NCBI RefSeq assembly: GCF_011761355.1
Contig: NZ_JAASRW010000001.1
Location: 372,001 to 436,000, forward strand
Direction of reading: 5' to 3'
DNA length: 64,000 nucleotides
DNA from: Paenibacillus lupini
GTDB taxonomy: Bacteria > Bacillota > Bacilli > Paenibacillales > Paenibacillaceae
A program made the translations under genes and the position numbers. Under the pieces are notes generated by a model. The model saw only the letters and a program-made list of their open reading frames with translations. It did no database searches and had not been told where the DNA came from. Position 1 is the first letter of the stretch. The number at the start of each line of letters is the position of its first letter. Shown here piece by piece: positions 1 through 12,534 of the stretch.

Positions 1-959
1 ACATAACGTGTACCTTCCCACGTCAATTCCCCAATTGGAGAAATAACCGCGGCCGTACCTGTTCCAAATGCTTCGACAAGGCGGCCTTCTTGATGAGCTG
101 CTACAACCTCATCGATCGACAGCTGTCTTTCAACAACAGGCACATTCATATGCTTAAGCAGACGGATGATCGAATCACGTGTGATCCCATCGAGAATACT
201 GCCATTCAGTTCAGGTGTAACCACTGTACCATCAATGTTGAAGAAGACGTTCATGCTGCCTACTTCTTCGATATATTTGCGGTGAACACCATCAAGCCAA
301 AGCACTTGAGAAGCGCCATGAGCATAAGCTTCTTCCTGCGCTTTCAAGCTTGCCGCGTAGTTACCAGCAGTCTTCGCGTTGCCGACACCGCCGCGTACTG
401 CGCGAACGTATTGGGATTCCACATGGATTTTAACAGGATGAATGCCTTCCGCGTAGTAAGAGCCAACCGGTGACATGATGATCATAAACATGTATTGTGT
501 TGAAGCATTAACGCCTAGCTGTGCTTCCGTTGCAATAACGAAAGGACGTACATACAGAGAAGTTTCCGCATCAGATGGGATCCAATCGCTGTCAGTCAGA
601 ATAAGCTGCTTCAGCGCTTCAAGCGCCAGCTCTTCGTCTACTGCAGGAATGCTAAGACGTTCATTGGAACGATTAAGACGTGCCATATTTTGCTCCGGAC
701 GGAACAGACGGATTTTTCCATCACCGGTTAAGTAAGCTTTAAGGCCTTCAAAAATCGTTTGACCGTAATGGAACACTTTGGCTGCTGGATCAAGCGAAAT
801 CGGCTGATAAGGCACGACGCGCGGGTTATACCAGCCTGTAGCTGCATCATAATCCATAATGAACATGTGGTCGGTATAATACTTGCCAAATCCAAGCTCA
901 GACGCTTTTGGTTTCGGTTTTTTGTTCGTAGAAAGTTCTATTGTGATGGTTGATTTCAT
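1..959 (-). CDS. ilvE: Branched-chain amino acid aminotransferase (IlvE), partial
   Basis: PLP-dependent transaminase that makes or degrades leucine, isoleucine and valine with 2-oxoglutarate/glutamate. The reverse strand reads from ATG at 959 with AAGGAGA nine bases upstream and stays open to the window edge, about 319 codons, so the last part (some 40 residues of a usual 355-360) is missing. Visible family features are the KVFHYGQTIFEGLKAY segment, RPEQNMARLNRS, and GGVGNAKTAGNYAAS, whose lysine should be the PLP Schiff-base residue; this is the class IV, group II BCAT type. It is divergent from a LysR gene across a 116-bp gap, so that regulator may act here (inference). No T-box leader is visible. 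Confidence 0.95.
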   Translation of the reverse strand, partial: MKSTITIELSTNKKPKPKASELGFGKYYTDHMFIMDYDAATGWYNPRVVPYQPISLDPAAKVFHYGQTIFEGLKAYLTGDGKIRLFRPEQNMARLNRSNERLSIPAVDEELALEALKQLILTDSDWIPSDAETSLYVRPFVIATEAQLGVNASTQYMFMIIMSPVGSYYAEGIHPVKIHVESQYVRAVRGGVGNAKTAGNYAASLKAQEEAYAHGASQVLWLDGVHRKYIEEVGSMNVFFNIDGTVVTPELNGSILDGITRDSIIRLLKHMNVPVVERQLSIDEVVAAHQEGRLVEAFGTGTAAVISPIGELTWEGTRY

Positions 960-1075
960 CGTCTTTGATCTCTCCTTGTTGCTAGTTATAGTTGAATCGT
1001 ACCATGCCAATCGATATATTTAAAGTATCTGTTTTATTGTGAACACATACCGAAAAGGTATATTGGGGGCTGGCT

Positions 1076-1966
1076 ATGGATATAAGACAGTTAAGGTACT
1101 TTCTGGCGATCGCCAAAGAAGGACAAATCACTCGTGCGGCGAAAGCGCTCAACATGGAGCAGCCTCCGCTGAGCCGTCAGCTTAAGCTGATGGAGGATGA
1201 ACTAGGTGTTACCTTGTTTGATCGAAGCGGGAAAGGGCTTGTTCTGACCCATGCCGGCGAGCTGCTGCAGAATAAAGCAGAGAGGCTGCTGCAGGAATTT
1301 AACGAGACCATTCATGAAGTAAAAGAGCTGGATGCTGGACTTCACGGTACACTTGCGATCGGCTCTGTCGTGTCCTGTATTTCCTTGCTTCCGAGGCCTA
1401 TTGAGCAATTCCGCAGGCTGTATCCTAACGTCACATTCAAAATATGGGAAGGGGACCATTTTATCCTCGGCAGTCTGCTTGAGAAGCGGGATATTGAACT
1501 GATTGTTGCGAGGATCCCTTTCGAATCGACCTTACATACGCAGCCTTACTCGGTCTTGCCGCTGCCTTCCGATCCCTACGTGGCCGTACTTCCGTCCGGC
1601 TGGGTAAGTGACCCGGATAAGAACACATTATTAATGAGTGAGCTTGCGGATCTGCCGTTCCTGACTCTTAAAACCGACAAGACCATCGCCATGCATCATC
1701 GCGTCATGATTGAGGCAAGAGCGCATGGCTTTGAACCAAAGGTAATCTGCGAATGCTCTAGTGTAGCAATCATCGTAGCGTTGGTAGCAGCCGGCATTGG
1801 AGCAACCGTATTTCCGAAGTCGGTCATGGCTTCTTTTCCTCTTCCATCTATAAAGATGCTCACGATATCAGATGCAGATTTTCAATCAGATGTCGGTATT
1901 ATTTGGCTCAAGGATCGGTATTTATCCAGAAGTGCACAGAACTTCATCCAGCTGTTCGAAGAATGA
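1076..1966 (+). CDS. LysR-family transcriptional regulator
   Basis: A 296-residue protein of normal LTTR length. Residues 1-60 form the winged helix-turn-helix (MDIRQLRYFLAIAKEG, then AAKALNMEQPPLSRQLKLME), followed by a linker helix and a periplasmic-binding-like effector domain from about residue 90. The ATG sits about 10 bases after a GGGGGC stretch, a weak ribosome site. It is transcribed away from ilvE and probably autoregulates in the shared gap, as LTTRs often do. The effector is unknown. Not assignable to a named subfamily by eye. Confidence 0.93.
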   Translation: MDIRQLRYFLAIAKEGQITRAAKALNMEQPPLSRQLKLMEDELGVTLFDRSGKGLVLTHAGELLQNKAERLLQEFNETIHEVKELDAGLHGTLAIGSVVSCISLLPRPIEQFRRLYPNVTFKIWEGDHFILGSLLEKRDIELIVARIPFESTLHTQPYSVLPLPSDPYVAVLPSGWVSDPDKNTLLMSELADLPFLTLKTDKTIAMHHRVMIEARAHGFEPKVICECSSVAIIVALVAAGIGATVFPKSVMASFPLPSIKMLTISDADFQSDVGIIWLKDRYLSRSAQNFIQLFEE

Positions 1967-2009
1967 GTACGCATTATGGCTTTAAAGTACTAATACATTC
2001 CGATGTGGT

Positions 2010-2042
2010 AAAAAAAAGGATGCAGCATCGTATGCTGCATCC
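2010..2042 (-). terminator. Terminator of greA
   Basis: A 10-bp perfect stem (GGATGCAGCA with TGCTGCATCC, 5-base loop). Read on the minus strand it is followed by a run of eight T, so it ends greA. It also sits 3' of the LysR gene but lacks a T run in that direction. Confidence 0.85.
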
Positions 2043-2048
2043 TATTCT

Positions 2049-2525
2049 TTAGTTGTTCACTTTGATCTCAAGCAGTTCATATTTAATGATACCAATCGGC
2101 GCATCAACTTTGATGATATCTCCAACTTTTTTGCCCATTAACGCTTGGCCCAGCGGGCTCTCATATGAAACTTTGTTATTAAATACGTCAGCTTCTGCAG
2201 GACCAACAAGGCGGTATTCGATTTTCTCAGATACCTCAATATCGTTCAGAACAACGCTCGAACCAACTCCAACCTTCGTCGTATCAACCGAGTTAGATAC
2301 ACGTGCGGTCTTCAGCATTTTCTCCAGCTGCGTAATTCTTGTCTCCATAAAAGCTTGGTCATCCTTGGCCGAGTGGTACTCGCTGTTCTCTTTCAGATCG
2401 CCATAGCTGATGGCTACTTTAAGACGATGTGCAAGCTCGGAACGTTTGACGGTCTTCAGCTCTTCGAGCTCTTCCTCAAGTTTCTTAAGACCCTCGGGTG
2501 TTAGAATGATTTCGTTTTTTGCCAA
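2049..2525 (-). CDS. greA: Transcription elongation factor GreA
   Basis: Rescues backtracked RNA polymerase by stimulating transcript cleavage through the secondary channel. N-terminal coiled coil (residues 1-75) with the tip motif DLKENSEYHSAKDDQAF, which carries the acidic residues that act at the polymerase active site; C-terminal FKBP-like domain from about residue 80. I chose the TTG at 2525 because AGGAG lies nine bases upstream and the product MAKNEIIL... is then 158 residues, exactly the family length; a TTG three codons earlier abuts the Shine-Dalgarno sequence and is unlikely. Stand-alone gene with its own terminator. Confidence 0.95.
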   Translation of the reverse strand: MAKNEIILTPEGLKKLEEELEELKTVKRSELAHRLKVAISYGDLKENSEYHSAKDDQAFMETRITQLEKMLKTARVSNSVDTTKVGVGSSVVLNDIEVSEKIEYRLVGPAEADVFNNKVSYESPLGQALMGKKVGDIIKVDAPIGIIKYELLEIKVNN

Positions 2526-2724
2526 ACTCCACAACTCCTGCCATTTATTTGTATCATCTGAATCGCTTTCTACATCTTACACTATCCATGGTGGAAAAGA
2601 AACTTGGGTATAGCTCCCAATTGCGCGGAAAATCTAACAATTTTCTAACTAAAAAGCAATTGAAAACTCAAATTTATAGTGTAGGATTTGTCGTGCTGGC
2701 ATCACGGAATCTTTTATTTATTGT

Positions 2725-2764
2725 GACCTCGCTCGCCGCTCACGAAGAGCTGAGGTCTTTTTGT
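2725..2764 (+). terminator. Intrinsic terminator or attenuator ahead of the chemotaxis receptor
   Basis: GACCTC-GCTC pairs with GAGC-T-GAGGTC (one bulged T) and is followed by TTTTTTGTT. It ends 36 bases before the downstream ATG. No gene on this strand precedes it except the divergent greA, so it would stop a short leader transcript: either an attenuator or the end of a small RNA. A candidate start region is near TTGAAA at 2660 but I see no convincing -10. Confidence 0.5.
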
Positions 2765-2799
2765 TATGCTGACATTACTGAGAGGGTGCATATAAACAG

Positions 2800-4812
2800 A
2801 TGAAGAAGAGGTTCAAATTCCCCCAAATATTCCAGACACGCAAGATCGCGCATCGGATGTTGATTACCACGCTGATCATCGCTATTACGATTGTTGCTTC
2901 CATGTCTGTTGCGTTATTCCTTTCTAACTCCTCCTTATTTAAAAGTCAGATCAAGAAGGACCTTGCCTTGCAGGCGGATGTGATTACAGCAAGGATGGAT
3001 GAGGAACTGCAGTCGAAAGTATCCAAAATAAATGCATTAGCAGGTATCGGACAATATTATGGCCAAGATGCGCAGAAGCATGACGAATTAATCCAACATT
3101 TTATAAAAGAAAATCCAGATCTTATGTCCCCAGGTTATTCCCTCGATATGACGGGCAAAAATTTCACCGTATCAGGAACTGGTGATCGAATCGATGTATC
3201 TGAACGTCCTTATTTCAAATCGGTATCGGAAGGCAAATTAACGGTTAGTAATCCACTCGTGAACAAAGTTGATCCTTCCAAAGTTTCTATCGTTATCGCC
3301 GCACCACTTATGCAAAACGGCAAAGCTTATGGATTTTACATATTCGGGTATGAGATCAATGCTGCAGCTGCAATCGTTCGTGATACGAAGGTTGGTGAAA
3401 CCGGTTATGCCATCTTGATGGACAACAACGGCCTCGTTGTCAGTCATCCGAACGCAGATTTGGTCATGAACAAAACCGTATATGACATGAAAATGCCTGA
3501 AACCGTGAAAGCATTCGAATCGGCGAAACAAGGACATAATACGAACTATTCCTTTACCTTTGATGGCGTGAAAAAAATTGGATATGCCGAGGCAACCAAA
3601 AATGGTTACGTTATTCAGCTGTCGATACCGGAAAAAGAAGCGATGCAGCCGGTAACGGATATGCTGTGGAAAACAATCGGAGTTGCACTAGTGATGACGC
3701 TGCTGGCACTTATCGCCACTTATATCTCCGCAACCCAAATGGCGAAACCAATCGTGTACATAACGAATGTCATTAAAGTACTCGCAGGCGGCGATTTAAG
3801 GCCGAGGCTTGAAGTAAAAACGAAAAATGAACTGGGCACTCTAGCGGATCATATGAATCAAATGCTGGATTCCTTCTCGGACACCATTGGCAAAGTAAGC
3901 TTTGCTGCGGAACAGCTTGCTGCATCCTCGGAAGAGCTGACGGCAGCGTCTGTTGATTCTGTCGATATTTCCAGCCGGATCGGTGATGCCATTCATAATG
4001 TCGCAACAGCTGGAGAGAATCAGATGGTGGCCGCTGAACAGACCTCAACCGCGATGGAAGAGATGGCTACTGGTGTGCAGAGAATTGCAGAATCGTCCTC
4101 TGTTGTTGCAGAAGCATCCCAAACCTCGTTGGATGAAGTTCAGCTTGGGCAGGTTGCTGTTACGCATGCAGTAGAACAAATGAAGCTGATCCATGCTTCC
4201 GTTGGCAAGTCGGCCGAAGAAGTACGTGAGCTGGAATTGAAATCGAATCAAATCGGCAGCATCGTGTCCGTCATTCAAGAGATTACAAATCAGACACAGC
4301 TTTTGTCGCTAAACGCTTCAATTGAAGCGGCAAGAGCAGGGGAGCATGGCAGAGGATTTGCTGTTGTGGCGAATGAAGTGAAGAAGCTGGCAGAGCAATC
4401 GGCTCATTCAGCATCTGAGATTACGAAGCTGATTCAAGAAGTTCAAGGAACAACGGTAAGAGCGGCACATGCGATGAATCAAGGGGTTGAAGATGTCGGA
4501 ATCGGCTCCGAGCTGATTAATGAAGCTGGTGAAGTATTTGGCAGAATCACAGCGACCTTCCAGGAAATCTCCAGCCAAATCCAAGAGGTATCAGCTGCAT
4601 CGGAACAAATGTCCGCAGGCACAGAAGAGGTGACAGCGTCTATGACAGAGATTGCTGCCATGACCCAATCGACACATAGCCACTCCCAAAGTATATCGCT
4701 GGGCTCGCAAAAACAGCTGGCATCAATGAAAGATATTTCTGCATCTGCGGAAGATCTTAGCCATATGGCACAGCATTTGCAAGAAGTGCTGTCGAAGTTT
4801 AAGACAAGCTAG
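2800..4812 (+). CDS. Methyl-accepting chemotaxis protein
   Basis: A 670-residue transmembrane chemoreceptor. Order: short basic cytoplasmic start, membrane helix about 20-43, extracytoplasmic double-Cache type sensor about 45-290 (contains [13 protein letters not shown] and [19 protein letters not shown], both typical Cache segments), second membrane helix about 293-315, HAMP about 316-370 and the long signalling hairpin to the C terminus with the conserved tip ([20 protein letters not shown]). It signals to CheA/CheW; no C-terminal CheR-binding pentapeptide is visible. The ligand is unknown, although dCache receptors often bind amino or organic acids. Preceded by a terminator-like hairpin. 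Confidence 0.95.
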   Translation: MKKRFKFPQIFQTRKIAHRMLITTLIIAITIVASMSVALFLSNSSLFKSQIKKDLALQADVITARMDEELQSKVSKINALAGIGQYYGQDAQKHDELIQHFIKENPDLMSPGYSLDMTGKNFTVSGTGDRIDVSERPYFKSVSEGKLTVSNPLVNKVDPSKVSIVIAAPLMQNGKAYGFYIFGYEINAAAAIVRDTKVGETGYAILMDNNGLVVSHPNADLVMNKTVYDMKMPETVKAFESAKQGHNTNYSFTFDGVKKIGYAEATKNGYVIQLSIPEKEAMQPVTDMLWKTIGVALVMTLLALIATYISATQMAKPIVYITNVIKVLAGGDLRPRLEVKTKNELGTLADHMNQMLDSFSDTIGKVSFAAEQLAASSEELTAASVDSVDISSRIGDAIHNVATAGENQMVAAEQTSTAMEEMATGVQRIAESSSVVAEASQTSLDEVQLGQVAVTHAVEQMKLIHASVGKSAEEVRELELKSNQIGSIVSVIQEITNQTQLLSLNASIEAARAGEHGRGFAVVANEVKKLAEQSAHSASEITKLIQEVQGTTVRAAHAMNQGVEDVGIGSELINEAGEVFGRITATFQEISSQIQEVSAASEQMSAGTEEVTASMTEIAAMTQSTHSHSQSISLGSQKQLASMKDISASAEDLSHMAQHLQEVLSKFKTS

Positions 4813-4902
4813 ATAATTTTGATTCTTGCTGCTAGAAATGGTACATTATTGAAGGATTGCCATTCAGCAATCATAATATGATTCGTACAGGGAGAGATCT
4901 AG

Positions 4903-5325
4903 ATGTCCGTTGATGCTTATTTGAACTTTAATGGGAATTGCCGAGAAGCGGCGGAGTTTTACGCAGTAGTATTCGGTTTAGACAAGCCTAAGCTCATGAC
5001 ATTTGGTGAAGTGCCACCACATCCGGATTATCCATTGCCTGAAGAAGCAAAAAACATGATTATGCACACTCGCCTGAACATTGGTGGAAGCAATGTGATG
5101 TTCTCCGACGTCTTCCCTGGTATGCCGTTTACTGTCGGTAACAATATTACTCTGGCATATGTTGAAGACGAAGAAGAAAAAATTCGTACGGCATTTAACC
5201 GATTGAGTGATGGCGGTACGATCGTTATGGAGCTTCAAGAGACGTTCTGGAGTAAACTGTATGGACAGGTTACCGATAAGTTTGGTATTCAGTGGCAGTT
5301 TAACTTGGGAATTAACGAATTCTAA
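4903..5325 (+). CDS. VOC-superfamily protein (PhnB-like)
   Basis: A 140-residue protein with two beta-alpha-beta-beta-beta modules of the glyoxalase/bleomycin-resistance/dioxygenase fold. The opening YLNFNGNCREAAEFYAVVFG and the ending YGQVTDKFGIQWQFNLG are typical of the PhnB/3-demethylubiquinone methyltransferase-like branch, which generally has no proven reaction. GGGAGA lies eight bases before the ATG. It is monocistronic with a terminator 24 bases downstream. Exact function cannot be read from sequence. Confidence 0.85.
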   Translation: MSVDAYLNFNGNCREAAEFYAVVFGLDKPKLMTFGEVPPHPDYPLPEEAKNMIMHTRLNIGGSNVMFSDVFPGMPFTVGNNITLAYVEDEEEKIRTAFNRLSDGGTIVMELQETFWSKLYGQVTDKFGIQWQFNLGINEF

Positions 5326-5348
5326 TACTTGTCTAACAAAATAGAGGG

Positions 5349-5386
5349 AACCAGTTGTCTATAGGACAAGCTGGTTTCTTTTTTTA
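5349..5386 (+). terminator. Terminator of the PhnB-like gene
   Basis: AACCAGTTGTC pairs with GACAAGCTGGTT (one bulged G, TATAG loop), followed by CTTTTTTT. Confidence 0.85.
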
Positions 5387-5426
5387 TAGTGAAAAAGTGG
5401 CTATTCCCTTATAGGAACAAATGTTC

Positions 5427-5432
5427 TATAAT
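5427..5432 (+). promoter_or_regulatory. Possible -10 box of the AlkC-like gene
   Basis: A perfect TATAAT lies 52 bases before the chosen TTG start; the -35 at 17-bp spacing (TTCCCT, 5404-5409) is poor. If used, transcription begins near 5440, so upstream in-frame ATG codons at 5421 and 5439 could not be starts. Confidence 0.35.
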
Positions 5433-5483
5433 GGTGATATGGAGAACACTAACAATATGAGATTGTCGAAGAGGGGAACACCA

Positions 5484-6602
5484 TTGGCTGAGCCGTTAAA
5501 AGAAATGTATCATGAAGCCTTTCTAAGGCAATTTATCTATAAATTAAAGGCCGCATACCCTTCATTTGATACAGAATCGTTTGTATCACAGGTGATGAAT
5601 GAGACGTGGGAACAATTAGAGTTGAAAGGACGGATTCGTCAAATTGCCATCGTGCTTGGCAAGCATTTGCCTTCCGATTATGAGGATGCATTAGCTGTTT
5701 TGTATGCCATATATGAGGAATGCTCGGGCTTTCCTTATTTATTTTTCCCGGATTTTGTAGAGGTGTATGGAGGGGCAGAGGAGCATTGGGAGCTGTCTAT
5801 GCAAGCATTAGAACGATTCACTACCAAATCCTCGGCAGAGTTCGCTGTACGTGTATTTTTGCTTCGAGATCCGGAACGTATGGTCCGACAAATGTTAATC
5901 TGGGCTCAACATCCTGATGAGCATGTACGCCGATTGGCAAGTGAAGGCTGCAGGCCGCGTCTGCCATGGGGACAAGCACTTCCTGTCTTCAAGAAAGATC
6001 CATCGCCGATTCTTCCAATTCTAGAGTTATTGAAGGAAGATCCATCTTTGTATGTGCGTAAAAGCGTCGCAAATAATTTGAATGATATTGTTAAGGATCA
6101 TCCGGATGTAGTCATAGAGATGGCCCGCAGATGGAAAGGGCAAAATCCTTATACGGACTGGATTATTCGGCATGCCTGCCGGAATTTGATACGCAAAGCT
6201 CATCCGGAGGTACTCGCTTTGTTCGGCTATGCAATGGAGGAGGAGGAATCAGATCCGATCATAACTTCGGCATCCTTGCATGCTCGTCCAGCGTTGTTGG
6301 AAATTGGAGATAACTGCCGTCTGGATTATGTGCTGCAAGCCAAAGAAGGTGAGCCGATGCATCTACGGATTGAATACGGCATAGATTTCGTGAAATCTGG
6401 AGGGAAAACTTCTCGTAAGCTGTTCCTCTTATCGGACAAAACCGTTCCTGGCGGTTCAACGCTCTCGGGCAGCAGAGTTCACCGTTTTGCGGATTTATCA
6501 ACCCGCAAACATTATGCTGGAGAGCATCGTATCACCTTGCTGGTAAACGGAGTTGAAGTGGCAAGCTCGACAGTTGAGCTGGGTGCCGCTGAAGTAGAGT
6601 GA
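5484..6602 (+). CDS. AlkC-like DNA alkylation repair glycosylase
   Basis: A HEAT-like repeat DNA glycosylase of the AlkC/AlkD superfamily, which excises N3-alkylated purines. The helical-repeat part spans about residues 1-250 (VRVFLLRDPERMVRQM and PDEHVRRLASEGCRPRLPW are characteristic); residues about 265-365 form a beta-rich tail resembling the Ig-like domain that distinguishes AlkC from AlkD. The reading frame is open from 5421, but GAGGGG lies seven bases before TTG at 5484 and gives the start MAEPLKEMYHEAF, a common opening for this family, with 372 residues. Monocistronic. Confidence 0.85.
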   Translation: MAEPLKEMYHEAFLRQFIYKLKAAYPSFDTESFVSQVMNETWEQLELKGRIRQIAIVLGKHLPSDYEDALAVLYAIYEECSGFPYLFFPDFVEVYGGAEEHWELSMQALERFTTKSSAEFAVRVFLLRDPERMVRQMLIWAQHPDEHVRRLASEGCRPRLPWGQALPVFKKDPSPILPILELLKEDPSLYVRKSVANNLNDIVKDHPDVVIEMARRWKGQNPYTDWIIRHACRNLIRKAHPEVLALFGYAMEEEESDPIITSASLHARPALLEIGDNCRLDYVLQAKEGEPMHLRIEYGIDFVKSGGKTSRKLFLLSDKTVPGGSTLSGSRVHRFADLSTRKHYAGEHRITLLVNGVEVASSTVELGAAEVE

Positions 6603-6648
6603 AAAAGAGAAGAGCTATGTCGCAGCCTTAGGCTTCGGCATAGCTCTT
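6602..6648 (-). terminator. Terminator of the GNAT gene, overlapping its stop codon
   Basis: AAGAGCTATG pairs with CATAGCTCTT (6610-6619 with 6639-6648). On the minus strand it is followed by CTCTTTTTC. The stem contains the last codons of the minus-strand gene and lies directly after the AlkC-like stop, so it may serve both. Confidence 0.65.
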
Positions 6649-7137
6649 TACTGTAAATTGGTAGAAAGCAGCAGAGTATTTCTCCATGACTTGCGCTTCG
6701 TGGACAAGCTGAAAGCCATGCTGCTCATATAATTGGCGAAGGGAAGGGCGGTCAGAGGCACAATCCAGCTTCAGATAGCTTTTATGTAAGTCATGTGCAC
6801 GATTTTTAGCGAATTCAAGCATTCTGCTGGATAATCCAGCCTTCGCATATTTTCTTCTGATGCACAGCTTGTGGAGATAGAGGGAATCGTTGGACAGATC
6901 CTCCGGCCAGAAGAAGCTGTCTTCTTCTTGTAAGATCATGACGGCGGCGACTTCTCCGCCAATTATGGCTGCATACACGTTGTCCTTGGTTAGGCCATGT
7001 AATAGTTGATCTAGTGTAAGATCGGATTCATCCCACATCGGAACGTTATTGTTTGCGATCCATCTTGCCCCTTCAGTCAGGACATCTATAAAAGTGTTTA
7101 ACTCTGAATCATGAATTCTTCGAATGGTTATTTCCAC
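6628..7137 (-). CDS. GNAT-family N-acetyltransferase
   Basis: A 169-residue acetyl-CoA-dependent acyltransferase. The core is visible as AAIIGGEVAAVMILQ (beta strands), LYLHKLCIRRKYAKAGLSSRML (acetyl-CoA pyrophosphate-binding loop, R/Q-x-x-G/A type with Lys-Ala-Gly) and YLKLDCASDRPSLRQLYEQHGF, typical of the small-molecule or protein GNATs. Substrate unknown. It follows a VOC gene by 16 bases and is probably cotranscribed with it. Confidence 0.88.
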   Translation of the reverse strand: MEITIRRIHDSELNTFIDVLTEGARWIANNNVPMWDESDLTLDQLLHGLTKDNVYAAIIGGEVAAVMILQEEDSFFWPEDLSNDSLYLHKLCIRRKYAKAGLSSRMLEFAKNRAHDLHKSYLKLDCASDRPSLRQLYEQHGFQLVHEAQVMEKYSAAFYQFTVKSYAEA

Positions 7138-7153
7138 TTCGTGTATTCTCCTT

Positions 7154-7585
7154 TTAGAAGGAAATCATTCCGCCTCGTTCGTCAAACACGGCAGTGGGAT
7201 TCCACGCCACTTCCCATAGATTATTTTCCGGATCTGCGAAATAAGCCGTCCGTCCTCCCCAGAATGCATCGCTAGGTTCTCGTAATATTATTCCGCCAAT
7301 TTCCCGGATTTGTTCAATGGTGGAGTCTACTTGAGACGGCTCGTCCACATTAATAGCATACGAAACAGCACTGTAAGCTTGTTTATCCTGCGTGAAAGTT
7401 ACGCCGGCATCTTGGGCTAATTCTTCAATCGGGAACAAAGACAGGATTACTCCTGCTGTAAGAAATGCGGCGTAATTATCTGAGCTGCTCGGAGTTTCTT
7501 TCCATCCCAAACGCTGGTAAAAGGCACGCAGTGCAGGCAAATCATAGGCACCTATGGTTATTAGGCTTACTCTTTGTGGAATCAT
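7154..7585 (-). CDS. VOC-family (glyoxalase-like) protein
   Basis: A 143-residue, two-module VOC-fold protein; the phrases AFYQRLGWKETPS and GGRTAYFADPENNLWEVAWNP are characteristic, the latter carrying the Glu that ligates metal in many members. Start ATG at 7585 follows AGAAGGAGAATC. First gene of a two-gene unit with a GNAT acetyltransferase. Such proteins include antibiotic-binding and lactoylglutathione lyase-like members; no specific activity can be assigned. Confidence 0.85.
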   Translation of the reverse strand: MIPQRVSLITIGAYDLPALRAFYQRLGWKETPSSSDNYAAFLTAGVILSLFPIEELAQDAGVTFTQDKQAYSAVSYAINVDEPSQVDSTIEQIREIGGIILREPSDAFWGGRTAYFADPENNLWEVAWNPTAVFDERGGMISF

Positions 7586-7725
7586 TGGTGATTCTCCTTC
7601 TGAGGAAGATGGGATAATGCTCCAATTATATCTTGTTGTATTTTAGGGTGGCAATATCAAAAAAATGAGTCGAATATTCGTGCTGGAGAAGTTATGATGA
7701 AAAGCTTTACAACGTAACTATATAG

Positions 7726-7791
7726 GTGGAGTAAATGGAGTTATCGGTGGATCTTTTATTAGAGTGGGACAGTGTGTGCATTTTACTCCAC
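7726..7791. repeat. Long-range inverted repeat upstream of the giant collagen-like gene
   Basis: GTGGAGTAAA at 7726-7735 is the exact reverse complement of TTTACTCCAC at 7782-7791, 46 bases apart. It lies 70 bases before the start codon in the 275-bp leader and could fold the 5' UTR or bind a regulator. Otherwise this gap holds no gene. Confidence 0.45.
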
Positions 7792-7845
7792 TAGTTGGTG
7801 GATTTACATTGCGATGATCGGGAATCGAACAGGTACAGCGGATAA

Positions 7846-11688
<3,843 letters not shown>

Positions 11689-11742
11689 AAAAGAGGAGAT
11701 TAGCCAGAAAGAAATAGATCCAAGGCTATAACGATGATCTGA

Positions 11743-11767
11743 ACGCACCTTACTGGTGCGTTTTCTT
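11743..11767 (+). terminator. Terminator of the giant collagen-like gene
   Basis: ACGCACC pairs with GGTGCGT (5-base loop TTACT), followed by TTTCTT. Confidence 0.75.
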
Positions 11768-11791
11768 ACTAGCTAATATCTTAACGTACAT

Positions 11792-11819
11792 ACAAGCTCT
11801 CTCTTTTTTTCATATAATC
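11792..11819 (+). promoter_or_regulatory. Weak candidate sigma-K promoter of the small collagen-like gene
   Basis: AC at about 11792 and CATATAATC at 11811-11819, 17 bases apart, approximate the sigma-K pattern (AC ... CATAnnnTA) with one mismatch. The spacing to the ATG at 11853 is suitable. Late mother-cell expression would suit a spore-surface protein, but the match is imperfect. Confidence 0.3.
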
Positions 11820-11852
11820 TAGTATTCATGAACAAAAAGGGTGAGCTAAATT

Positions 11853-12464
11853 ATGAGTGATGGGATAACAGGTTATACGGGACTGACGGGACAGACCGGT
11901 CCAGCCGGGCCACAGGGAATTACCGGGCCTCCAGGGCCGCCGGGGATAACAGGAATGACAGGGATGACGGGAGCGACAGGTCCAACTGGGCCTACTGGGT
12001 TAACCGGACCTAGGGGGCCGCAGGGTATTCAAGGACCTCCAGGCCTAGCGGGGTTGCCGGTTAACAGCTTTGGAGATGCAGGAATACTCTCTGAGGTCAA
12101 AATAGTAAAAGGTGAGCCAATCGTAGTTACAGACTGCTTTGAATCGGAGAATGCAGAGCTTCAAAGCGGTTCGATTGTTGTACCGGATGCAGGACTGTAT
12201 CTCGTTACTTATTCCGTCAACGTTACGCTGCAGCCCGTGTCGGAGATTACTTTTATTATTGCTGTAGATGGTGATTTGGAAGGGAAAACACGAGGCAGAC
12301 TTGCAAACGGTAAGAATAACGATTCAATAACAGTAGGAGTCGGCAGAACACATCTGTTATCCCTACTGCCTGATTCAGCCTTAACATTGGTTTGCGAAAA
12401 TATGAATGGCACGGTAACGGCTTTTGAACCGGTTTTAACGGTTATCAAACTTCGAGATTTGTAG
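11853..12464 (+). CDS. Small collagen-like protein with C-terminal C1q/BclA-like head
   Basis: A 203-residue protein: residues 1-68 are Gly-X-Y triplets ([16 protein letters not shown] type, more proline-rich than its neighbour), then a beta-rich domain about residues 75-203 ([20 protein letters not shown] is the typical C1q/TNF-like core strand pair). AAGGGTGA lies before the ATG. No signal peptide. It directly follows the giant collagen-like gene but has its own upstream terminator; a joint surface layer is an inference. Confidence 0.85.
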   Translation: MSDGITGYTGLTGQTGPAGPQGITGPPGPPGITGMTGMTGATGPTGPTGLTGPRGPQGIQGPPGLAGLPVNSFGDAGILSEVKIVKGEPIVVTDCFESENAELQSGSIVVPDAGLYLVTYSVNVTLQPVSEITFIIAVDGDLEGKTRGRLANGKNNDSITVGVGRTHLLSLLPDSALTLVCENMNGTVTAFEPVLTVIKLRDL

Positions 12465-12534
12465 GATTTCCAATATTTTATAATAGATGGCTATATGTTA
12501 TCCTCTCTATATCACTATGATAAGGGGGAAGCTG

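Noticed and set aside
960..1075. T-box leader for ilvE
   Set aside because: The gap is only 116 bp and has no T-box sequence, specifier loop or terminator.
2535..2799. Cyclic di-GMP riboswitch upstream of the chemoreceptor
   Set aside because: The conserved GEMM core sequences are not present; only a terminator-like hairpin is seen.
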